Under the pieces are notes generated by a model that was not told the DNA's origin, made no database searches, and was given only the letters and a program-made list of their open reading frames with translations. A program made the translations under genes and the position numbers. DNA of 64,000 nucleotides from Sisyra terminalis (lineage: Eukaryota; Arthropoda; Insecta; Neuroptera; Sisyridae), in assembly GCA_958496175.1 (NCBI GenBank), contig OY292277.1, positions 36,219,050 through 36,283,049 on the forward strand. Direction: 5' to 3'. Shown here piece by piece: positions 55,001 to 64,000 of the stretch. Position 1 is the first letter of the stretch, and every line of letters starts with the position of its first letter.

Positions 55001-58000
55001 TATGCTATATCGCGTTTTCGGCTAGTTTTACGAGTCTTATAGTGATTGGTCTCCAAAGATTTGGAAAATAAATCAAAAGATCTTTTTCATCAAGTGGCGT
55101 CATCTACATTTAAGATAGTCCTACTACGTATACTTACGATTTAAATTTACCTACGTTAGGATTACTTTATATGGTAAGGTGAATTTAATCACTGAATATA
55201 ACTGAGTTTTTTACAAAGCATATTTTAGACTTATTTAAATATTCTCTTTTTCGAGTAGAACATTGAAGGATGTCTTATAAGTCTTTGATACAATTTAACT
55301 CTAAATATATACAGCACCTGTCGTAAATAGAGATACAACTCACAAATTGCAAGTTTTGAGTTAGCAACAGTTTAACAATGATAAAGCCGCCTATTTTGTA
55401 TGTAAAGTAGAAGGGTAAGTCTAGTGTGTTATCCCATCACATCAGCGAGGGTGTTTCTTTATTGGAGTGACAGTCAAAAGTATAGAACAAGAATTTATTA
55501 AAGATTTCCCGACAAGTTCAATTTTTGAGTTGTACCTTTATTTAACGACGGGTGCGATATATACGATAGATTAATAATGAAAATGTACAACTTAAAATTA
55601 TTTTCATTTGAATTTTAAGAAAGCCACCGTATAAGACATTTGAATCAAATATTAAATATAAATAAAAATAACTAAAAGTAAACGTTTTTTTGTGTTTAAG
55701 GGCGAACATACCTGTGAAATATGATGAACATTGTTATTGCTATGCGGAACGTTTCCTGCTACCGAATTTCCACCGGATTGATATGACGAATGGTGCATAT
55801 TTACAGAAGATGCATTGGCCAAATTGACAGGACTTGCCTGCGGCAGTGCTGCTGCTGCTTGATGTGTTTGGGTTATAGTTGGAGTAGCGGCTGCAATAGC
55901 ACCTTGCGATTGTCCTGCTCCACTTGCGTTCCCACCCGAATTGCCATTGTCATTACCGGATGTTGAGGAAGCCGAGGATATTGTTGTATGAATTATTCCT
56001 GAGTTTTGAATAATCTGCATCACAGTACCAGAAGGTTGAGATTTAGCTGTCGACTGGGCAAGAACTCCCGTGGAGTTGGGGACGACCTGGTTTGTATTCA
56101 TTGGTGGACTGGATAGTCCTTGATTGTGTCCAGTATGGACAACTGTCGTTGAGCTTTGAGTGGGTGAAGGAATGCTAACGGACACCTAAAATAAATTAAA
56201 CATACAAAAATTGTTCCTTTACTCAATCATTTATTGTTTAAACTTTTAGATTGAATTATTTAACTCACTAAACTACATGTTAAGATTTAATTGTTTCACT
56301 GACCTGATAGGCATATCCTTGGTCGTTAGATTTGACTTCAATTTTATAACCAGGTGGTAAAAATGTATTGAAACCTTCAATCAATTCAGGATGGCCTTTA
56401 AATAAGCTGGAGACCCGTTCAATCACACCAGGCGTATCAATACTGCAACAATATTAAAAATCAATATTAACAGTATACATTCTATGCCACTAATTACACA
56501 CCACTAGTTCTAAATACTAATTAAGAAAATATAAATTAATTAGTTTCGTGACTGACTTATAAACAAGGTACAGCATAGTAGAGATTGAAAAATTGATATT
56601 TAAATAATGGGAGTATTTTTGAAGATACTATTTAAATTTTTTACTAAAAGTGTAGTTTAAAAAAATATTTTTTATGTATAAAAAAGTGTTTTACTTGTAC
56701 AAACTCAACGCCAGAAAATTTAAATATTGGTACTGTTTCAATCGATAGCACGAAAATTTAAATCAAAAATATCAAATAAAACGCACGCATTCCCTTTGTC
56801 TAGGAAAACTCAAAAAAAAAAAAACTCTTGGTTCCGAATTTCTATTAAAATACGAAATCGACAGAACGTTGGGCCCATATATTTCTTCCAACTTCAATTC
56901 GCGAAAGAATTGCTAATTGGATAAAAACCCATTTAACAAATGGAAAAAAAGTTTCGAAAAGTGTATACGGCTAATTCTCACGAAATATATCGAAATTCTC
57001 GTTCTTTTTTTGCTTATTTAGTTCTTAAATTTACCTTTTTTTCCTGCTTAAAGATGAGGACATCATTCATATTGACAAATTTAGTGAAAATTATTTCCAA
57101 CTTTAAAATATTTTTTATAAGTTTTTTTTTCTACCTAATTTCGGAATTTGGTGAGAATCACTCATACACCGGTCGCCACCTAGCGACCTTTTCGCAAATT
57201 AAAAATGAACTGAAACTAACGATTGAAATTTGACTGTAAAAATTAGCCAAAATGTATAAACAAAAAATATATTTTACAATTATACCAAAGGAACTAATAA
57301 ATAATATTTATATCTTGAGATGCTAATACTTGAAAAGCTACTTGAGATCAGCAATCAACGTTTAATTGAATTTAAAGAAAACAAAACTATTTGAAATAAA
57401 ATTAATATTTTTATCATAAGTAAACAGTAACAGATAACGAAAAACTGCTTGATTAAAACTATTTAAATACACTTACCTTTCAGATTTAAATTCTTTCATA
57501 ATGTCAAGAAAGTCATTATAGACTTGAGGGAAATTAGCGAATTTGTATTTAACTTTATCGAGATATGATAAGGCATCTTCTACTTTCAAACGACGGGAAG
57601 TATTTGTCATAGGAGGTGCTGGCCCACCCGTTGATTGTACCTACAACGAATAACGATAGTGTTACAAAAGCTAATTATATCAAATTAAATTTCTCTCAAG
57701 TATAAAAGAAATTTGTATATGTACCCTTTGTCGTACTTGTATTACTTGTGGATTGGATCTGGCATTTGCCGAATATAATTGAGCTTGAGTGATAGCGGTT
57801 ACGGACGGTGGCCTTCCGGGACCACTTGGACCGCCCGACGTGTAACCGGTAGTATTTGGTTGATATTGCGCTAAAGACTGCATACTTTCCGAGTTCGTAT
57901 TACTCGAATTTGCCTGCTTATTTACAGTACCAGGTCCACTGTAATTAGCCAATGATTGACCTGAAACAAAATTATATTTGTTAAAAAATGAACTTTTATT

Positions 58001-59204
58001 TTAAGCTTACAAGCTAGCCACATATAAAGAGGACAAATTTTGAATAAATGATATATATACAGATGATAATGAGTATGTGAAACAAATCCCTTAGTATTTT
58101 TTACAATCGACTCTTTTTCTTTGTGTTATACAAAGGAAATCAAATAACAAGTAAAAACCGATTGGATTTTTATAGAAAAATAAAATATTACTCGTAAGTT
58201 CTTGTTTTGTAAGTAAAATGTCTTGAGTACAAACCTCCAACTTGTGGCGTTGTAGCGACAATCCTTTGAGGAATTCGTGGGGAATAGACAATTTGATGAG
58301 ATGTTGTCGTCCCACTTGGTTGGGAACCCTGTTCAGGGGTTCCTGAATTATTTCCTGCAGATACTATCTGTGTAGCAATGGCAACACTTGCACCACCACC
58401 CACTGGGTGTCCCAGTGATACGGTTTGATTTGGCGTGACCACACTTGTGGAACCAGAGGTTGTGCCTGATACTTGTAATTGATTTGCGGTGGTTTGTGTT
58501 ACCGTTATTTGATTGATATTGGGAATGTTTCCCTTATTTAATTGTAATGATTTCGGGATAAGAGTACTAAAGCGATGAGTCGGAGTTGCTCCGCTAATAA
58601 CATGTGCACTTGCACCTGAAATTGTTGTACTAGCCGCGGCGTTAACAGCCGTGTTGTGTTGTGAGTTTGGTTGATTAGGTTGGCGATGAATAATTAGATT
58701 TGTCGCCACCGGTTGATTGGCATTGTGCAGTTGATTTGTAGCTACCGACACGGCCGAAACCGGTATCGTAATTTGACTCGAAACGGATGATCCCAAAGTG
58801 GGCAAATTAATACTCGATGCTGTTAGATTTGGGGCAGCTGCTGCCAGTGGTCGAATGATTTGGTTCAAATTTGCAGAGCTGATATGAACAACGGACGGTC
58901 CTATGCCGCCTGTTACAACCGAATTCGGATGTATTGTTGTCGCGACTGAAGAAGATAACGAAGCAGACGAAGTTGGGCCGGAATGAATTTGAGTCCCATG
59001 CGATATAATTTCCGTGTATCCAATAGTTGATTGTGTGCCCTGTTGATTGTTGTTACGCGGAGGTGATTCGTGTGCTCGTAATGATTGTTGTTGGGCTGTA
59101 GTGGTTGTCGATTGTTGATTAGTTAAAGCGATCGCACCTGAATGTGCAGCTGCAGGAGCGCCCGTAGCGTCCGACCGAGGAGCGCAGGCACCGCCACGTT
59201 TCAT
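43007..59204 (-). CDS. Sin3A: Sin3A transcriptional co-repressor scaffold, 16 coding exons, one apparent 2-bp frameshift
   Basis: Exons, 5' to 3': 59204-58235, 57960-57725, 57640-57477, 56442-56304, 56185-55712, 50529-50131, 50064-49132, 49075-48797, 48726-48583, 47880-47542, 47481-47255, 47196-46867, 46809-46450, 45564-45157, 43706-43317, 43258-43007; about 2013 residues. Sin3 bridges DNA-binding repressors to the histone deacetylase Rpd3/HDAC1 in the nucleus. Seen: a Ser/Thr/Gln-rich N-terminus; PAH1 (about 420-494, [17 protein letters not shown] then a stretch ending PPGYKIEV); PAH2 (about 688-787, [17 protein letters not shown]); an Arg/Glu/Asp-repeat tract (about 820-870); PAH3 (about 926-988, FFDKVRKAL); the HDAC-interaction region ([38 protein letters not shown]); [27 protein letters not shown]; and the C-terminal [12 protein letters not shown] region. 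All phases fit except exon 10, where frame moves by 2 bp near 47820. The start lies in an exon that begins at 59224 after an AG, so a 5' UTR intron is likely. Confidence 0.95.
48245..48300. repeat. R2 repeat fragment in Sin3A intron 9
   Basis: Short match CAACGTTGCCAGATTTGAC then CTAAAAGGGACTTGA, as in the R2 core. Flanks do not align clearly. Confidence 0.45.
50601..50750. repeat. Tandem duplication, two 75-bp units, in Sin3A intron 5
   Basis: Units 50601-50675 and 50676-50750 start GAAAAGTATACCTAT and agree in the first 60 bases except for one change (ATTGTTA against ATGGTTA). They lie 70-220 bases upstream of the exon 6 acceptor on the minus strand, so any length change falls in the branch-point neighbourhood. 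Confidence 0.85.
51618..51775 (+). repeat. Dispersed repeat (copy 2 of 2) with a mutated hammerhead-like core, in Sin3A intron 5
   Basis: Same orientation and order as 7540-7700. Its core reads CTGAAAG (51692-51698) instead of CTGATGA, so it cannot be active. It keeps CCGAAATACGTGTC and shows a better stem I (CCA with TGG). Confidence 0.6.
52597..52908. mobile_element. hAT-like MITE, 312 bp, in Sin3A intron 5
   Basis: Left end CAAAGGTGGGCAAATGCGGC; right end, reverse complement, AAGGGGTGGACACACATG, followed by inner AAGCCGCA blocks. Perfect 8-bp flanks ATATATAG at 52589-52596 and 52909-52916. CA(G/A)(G/A)GGTGG ends with 8-bp duplications are typical of hAT elements. The short open frame across its left end is chance. 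Confidence 0.75.
57001..57180. repeat. Dispersed repeat family R1, copy 3, in Sin3A intron 3
   Basis: Carries the first two blocks of R1 side by side: AAAGATGAGGACATCATTCA and ACCTAATTTCGGAATTTGG. It shows that the 300 bases between these blocks in copy 1 are an insertion there. Confidence 0.65.
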
Positions 59205-59224
59205 CTCAAATCACATTGGTGCTG

Positions 59225-60456
59225 CTATAAAATAAAACAAAATGACACCATCACACTTTTGGATTTTCGCGGTTTCGAATGAAAAATATAAAGTAAATAT
59301 CTAGATAGCATTATTTTTAATGCAACAACTGTTTCTTTGTTTAAAAAAAATCGCGCTCATTTTTAATTCAAACAGTAAAAAAGTAAACATAAGATAAGTC
59401 GTTGTGATACGTTTTTCCTGATTAGGTCAAGACAAAGTCAATTTTTATTTACTTTAACTTATTTTTTTTATTATTCTTAGTATTCGTCGATTGATTTAAA
59501 GGACTATTTTTTTTCATTTTTCATTTATAGTATCGAGATACAATGTGACTGATTAACTGGGCAGTAGAAAGATTCACTTTTGGCCAGTATACGCTTGTGT
59601 ATACTTGTATATAAAAAAACTTATGTATACAAATGCACTTGTGTGAATTGTTTCCATATACATATATTGTTCTATGATATATGAACAATTGAAAACTGGA
59701 AGAAATAACTAAAACCAACAAAATAGTACCTAAAACATTATCATATATGTGCCGTTTATTTTGAAAGTGACCTAACTCCATTGCAAGAATAGTTCATAAA
59801 GCTGCTATATTTTGCACATAAATTAGTACTAGTGAGTCGAAAACGAATATATCAATAATTTGTGAAAATTTAATAGTACAAATATCAACATAATCTGGTC
59901 TATCAGCAAATCAAAAGTTATCGTATGGATTATCCATGAAATGCATTTAGGCCACTTTCAAAATAAACGGCTCATATATTGTCTATTATACTTTGGTGGA
60001 GGAATTTCTTTACCCTAAGGATGAATTGCCGGACACAACTATCATAATTTTTTACTGAAATGTTAAAAAAATCTAAAGAAAGTTCTTTTTTTGACGTTAG
60101 GATTTTAATAAAAATGAAATTATACTTCTTCGAAAATTTTCAATTGATTCATTGAAATGAAGTTTCCAGAACATTGAATTTAAAAAAAAAATACCCATTT
60201 TATACAAATTTATTAAACAGTAATTATAACATAAGAATCCTAAAGATTTTGAAATTTAAGTTTATTTCATCAAAAATTGATTCATTCGTTCCAAAAAATT
60301 AAAGTAATTATTTTTTTAAAGTTTGACTATTGAAAGAATCGGCACTTCTACTCTACTATACTTCAAAACTAAAAGCTGGCAACGTATTTTGGCTCATGTA
60401 CTTTTAAGAAACGTTAATATATGGCAACCTTGCATTTTCTCCTTTGTTATTATTTT
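59225..60456. promoter_or_regulatory. Sequence upstream of the first Sin3A coding exon
   Basis: An AG at 59225-59226 ends a pyrimidine-rich run just before the exon, so this is probably the end of a 5' UTR intron and the promoter lies further upstream. Contains the MITE at 59743-59979. Confidence 0.4.
59743..59979. mobile_element. MITE with about 35-bp inverted repeats, upstream of Sin3A
   Basis: Left arm (59743-59781) contains GCCGTTTATTTTGAAAGTGA; the right arm (59941-59979) is its inverse with few mismatches. The ends merge into ATATAT, so the exact target duplication and superfamily cannot be fixed. Confidence 0.7.
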
Positions 60457-61131
60457 TATTTCCGAATAAAATTGACCATAATAAAACTTTAGCGACAAAA
60501 GGGAAAATTATACGATAGTTTTAGTGAATTAGCAAACAAATCGTAAATTAGCCTACTGGTAGCCGAGTGGTCTAGGTGACCTCTCCAAAACTAGTAGGTA
60601 GTAGGTTCGATCCTCGTATTGGGCAAATTTTCAATAATTCTCGATAACGGATTTAATTAATCCTAGAGTCGCTAAAGAACCTTAGTAGTTATAAAGCGAC
60701 GGTAAATAACAATTAAAAAAATCGCAAATTAAATAAAGAAACAAGGGGAAAAATGCAGCAATGCCAGATATTGACGTCCCTAAATGGATATAAGCTCAGA
60801 TTTTTATAAAACTGGACAAAACAAAACCTGATATTTTATAATGTATTTTCATAAAGACTCAATTAAAGGTAATTCACATTATTCCCGAATAAATTGAGCT
60901 GTAGTAAAAATTTAGCAACAAAAAGGATAAATCATACGATATTTGAATTGAATTAACAAAAAAAGCGCGAATTAAATTAAAAACAAAGGAGAAATTGCAG
61001 CGTTGTTAGATATTGACGCTCCTAAAAGGAAATGAGCCCAGATTTTTACGAAATTCGAAAAAATTAAACAAAAATCTGGTATCCTATTTTATAATGTATT
61101 TTCATAGCGACTCTATTAAAGGTAATTGGTA
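60457..61131. repeat. Tandem repeat family R2, two units of about 250 bp, the first split by a SINE
   Basis: Unit 1 (60457-60878, about 245 bp without SINE copy 12) and unit 2 (60879-61131) share TTCCGAATAAA, AGCAACAAAAAGG-like, ATTAACAAAAAAAGCGCGAA, GATATTGACG-CCTAAA, GATTTTTA-GAAA-T and TATTTTATAATGTATTTTCA in the same order. Non-coding. Confidence 0.75.
60551..60714 (+). mobile_element. tRNA-derived SINE, copy 12, best preserved, with target-site duplications
   Basis: The reference copy. The 5' head has an A box (TAGCCGAGTGGTCTAGGTG) and a B box (GGTTCGATCCTCG) spaced as in a tRNA, most like tRNA-Leu. A tRNA-unrelated body follows (CTCGATAACGG, CCTAGAGTCGCTAAAG, TTAGTAGTTATAAAGCGACG), ending GGTAAATAACAA and an A-run. 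It is flanked by 13-base duplications AAATCGTAAATTA (60538-60550) and AAATCGCAAATTA (60719-60731), 12 of 13 matching, and interrupts a tandem repeat unit. RNA polymerase III transcription and LINE-driven reinsertion are inferred from the family type. Confidence 0.9.
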
Positions 61132-63982
61132 TTATTGATATCATTACACTTTGATACTTCGTTTTTTTTTGGTTTGTGCTCCAAAGGTTTATCGTAAAAG
61201 GAAAATAGGGAAATTTAAAATTATTGTTTAAAATTTGATAATTCAAGTTTTAATCTTTCGATTCGTTAGATAAGGAAATTAAACATAAAACAGCTGACGG
61301 ACTTCTAAAGCATTGATAGAAAATACATATTTTTTGAATGAGCATTTTAACTGTAACTGGAATAATCAGCTCATGGGTTTCAAGATAGCGGAATACCCAA
61401 AAATTTAAATTAATATTTCCGTCGTATTCTGACAAACCTTAAAAAACCGGGGATCAAATATTACCATCAAAAGTTGTATATCTGCCCCCGTGATTTTAAA
61501 ATTTGCTAGGGTTCCGTTCGTATGACACGTATGATGCTAATTTTCTGAGGTATTGCAAATAAAAATTAGGGCAGAATAAATCTGAAACTTTTGGTTATTA
61601 GAATTGCTTATTTTGAGGTTGTTCACCTTTTAGCGCTAAACTGTAGAATCCTCGATAACTTAAGCAAGAATTTGACTCACTTTAACTTTTCGAATTTTAG
61701 CGATAATTAAATAAAAAGAAAAAAAAATGAAATATTGACTTTTCAATTTTGTCAATATTTGTAACCTTTATAATAATTTCACTGTTGAACTATAGAATAA
61801 TTCGATTGATTTAATAAATTTTCAATTGTAAATTTGATTTTATTAATAAATTATTACTTATTCGTTGTGTAAAATATTAACTAGTTGTTTACCTCATGAT
61901 TGTAGGTTATGATACAAAAATATGGACTTACGATTTATTTATAAATATTCTTGCTTATAAGTGAGAAAATTCGACACATGAAAAATCGATATTTTGCAAT
62001 ATTGTAAAAATGACATTAGTAAATATTATTTTGGCAAATTGACAGTGATTTGACAACACAATTTGAATTATATCAAACAAAATTGCAGTCATTTCTTAAA
62101 ACAAAATAGCTGTTACAGCCAACGTCATAATTTAATTGTTTATCATTTTAAAAATGTAAATAAATTTTAAAACAAAATGCTTCCGATTTTTAAAATTGAC
62201 CAATCATGATTAGTGTGGGGAAATTTAAATTTGAAAAATGTTATTCTCAATTGTAGTGTACACAAATAATACCTTTAAAAATTATATTTCAAGAAATGCC
62301 TCGTTTTTATTGATTCTTCTTTTTTGGCATTTCGCACTTAAAGTTCCATTTTTTTTCGTGTTTTAAATTCATCTTTTTGGATAATAATTCAAATCTGTTT
62401 TCACAAGCATTTGACTTATTCTAAAAATAAGATATTTTAAAATAAAAGAAATTGAAAGAAATGGTGACCTACATAAATTTCAGGTTGAAAACTGTAAAAT
62501 TCATTAATTTTGGTGTTTTACACGCGTCGTGCTATGGTTTTGGTGCACATGTGAAAATTGGAAGCTGTGGGGGATAAATTAACGATTTTAAACGTAAATT
62601 ATGATTTTTTCGTTTGAATTATTTATGTGAATTAAAACAATCACGAATATATCTCCTACATGCGGTCATTTAGCATTTTCGAAATTCTAAAGATAGAAAT
62701 TTTATTTATAATTTGCCGAAGTTGACAAGACCGATGCGCACGCATCGCTTTGTATACAACACACTATTGGTCAAATATGACATCATATCAACCCAAACAA
62801 GTGTAATTTCAATGTAACCCATTTAGATTGTTTGCCTCATTTGCACTAGCTGAGTAAAATTGACGTGCGACAAAGCCAAATAGACGACTCGTGTCAAAGA
62901 AGTGCAGAATATGGAAATGCAAATGAAACAATAACAAAGAAAATTTCAGTTTCACATATAGGAAAATGCTTTGTATATAATTTTCAAAAATATACACTAC
63001 TCCATTTTAATTTGAGTGTGAATTTGGCGTTAAATTAATTCTACCGGTGTACGCTTTTTTTTTCGCTTTCAAGGAAATAATTTCTGATACGCGTGTTTTA
63101 TATTTCAAGGTCCTTGGCAAATCAAAAACTAAAAAAATTAAAATAAATATTGAAGATAAGTTGACAGTAAGTTGAATCAAATTATAAAATATTCATAACT
63201 AAAACTGGCGGGTAGAATTCATTTTTTTTTTTGTTAAATTTTCTAGTCGGCAATTGCGCATTATCTAACTTCCTGCGTTAGTAAACGAGTAAAATTAATT
63301 ACTCACATAACAAATAATACAACGATTTGCTTGCTAATAATTTAAAATATTCAATTAAATTTAAATGAATCAAAATTTAAACTTTTCTTTCCGAAATAAG
63401 TGGGGGGGAATTTAAAATCTTTATCAACATATTTGACTTTCTGCTGGCAAACTTCTTATATTAGCTTTCATTTTCAGTTCCTGTAGAAATCTGTAGGTAA
63501 AAAAATTCGAGCAATTCCGGTTTACTTTTCCATAATTTTATGCAATAAAATTGATTTTTTTTAAATGTTTGGACAAAAAGTTTTGGTCAAATGGTTATGA
63601 ATAGGTTTTATGTGTAGTGAAGCGACGAGGACAGTAACATGGGAAGAATAAAATTTATTGTTGTGTACAAAATATTTTATCGATGCCAGATACATAACAT
63701 TTAATTAATATGTTTTAAATTTAACCTAACAAAAATAACAGTTTCTCAATGAATAAATGTAATTATTTATTAAATAATTTTAGATACATTTGCAGATTTA
63801 TAATACTTATATTATGAATAAAGTGCATAAGATTGACAAAAACTAAGAATTCTTGTATATGGTCTTGTCGAGTTGGCAACACTGTTTGGGGTCCCATTCG
63901 ACCAACTTACGAGCCCTAGCAAAGCCTTGTTATTTCCTCACATCACCCCGCATTCGACAAACTAGTTAACAGCGTTGTCAAA
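61132..63982. promoter_or_regulatory. Distal upstream region of Sin3A, with candidate promoter patch
   Basis: A G+C-richer patch at about 62725-62890 contains CGATGCGCACGCATCG (62732-62747), a near-perfect palindrome close to the NRF-1/ewg site TGCGCA(C/T)GC. It could be the Sin3A promoter, but that needs transcript evidence. Otherwise nothing recognised. Confidence 0.3.
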
Positions 63983-64000
63983 ATGGAAGGACGAAAGAAT
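63983..64000 (+). CDS. Possible start of a plus-strand gene, cut by the window end
   Basis: An ATG in good insect context (CAAAATGG) opens a frame MEGRKN that runs off the window. The 130 bases before it are more G+C-rich than their surroundings, as expected of a promoter or 5' UTR, and contain a repeated 9-mer-like element (CATTCGACCAACT and CATTCGACAAACT at about 63896 and 63952). Six codons are too few to identify a product; it may be chance. Confidence 0.25.

Larger units (their letters stand above)
50530..55711 (-). other. Sin3A intron 5 (5.2 kb), transposon-rich
   Basis: Largest intron of the window, just before the PAH2 exon. It collects the 75-bp tandem duplication, a hammerhead-like repeat relic and a hAT-like MITE. 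The rest is A+T-rich with no gene. Confidence 0.8.

Overview
The window is about 64 kb of A+T-rich eukaryotic nuclear DNA, almost certainly from an insect. The coding exons are short, have GT-AG introns of about 50 bp to 5 kb, and match well-known animal proteins. Between and within the genes lie many short transposon relics and a tRNA-headed SINE. Nothing bacterial, plasmid-like or phage-like is present. I cannot place the insect order from the sequence alone.

Layout. Positions 1-18573 are gene-poor and repeat-rich: eight SINE copies, PIF/Harbinger-like and hAT-like MITEs, a decayed mariner-type transposase, and hammerhead-ribozyme-like repeat relics. At 18574-22144 (+) is a nine-exon divergent AAA ATPase of the VPS4/katanin (meiotic) clade with no recognisable MIT domain. 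22145-28356 is very A+T-rich and holds no recognisable gene. At 28357-36055 (-) is a complete ten-exon BMP type II receptor (BMPR2 / Drosophila wishful thinking): signal peptide, cysteine-rich ectodomain, membrane helix, kinase and a long tail. A 1.1 kb divergent promoter region separates it from a five-exon mitochondrial methionine aminopeptidase 1D (37179-39645, +). 39646-43006 is a gene-free spacer. From 43007 to 59204 (-) is a sixteen-exon Sin3A co-repressor scaffold with three PAH domains and the HDAC-interaction region. 59225-63982 contains more repeats, including a tandem repeat into which a SINE has inserted with clear target-site duplications. A new plus-strand gene may begin at 63983, running off the window.

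The four genes are unrelated in function: membrane remodelling or severing, BMP signalling, N-terminal methionine removal in mitochondria, and transcriptional repression. Their only visible arrangement is the divergent wit/MetAP1D pair and the convergent MetAP1D/Sin3A pair.

The points most worth a second look are: four hammerhead-ribozyme-like motifs in two repeat types; a twelve-copy tRNA-derived SINE family; the MIT-less VPS4-like ATPase; an apparent 2-bp frameshift in Sin3A coding exon 10; and several MITEs with intact target-site duplications, one of them in a wit intron. I found no convincing wholly new multi-gene system.
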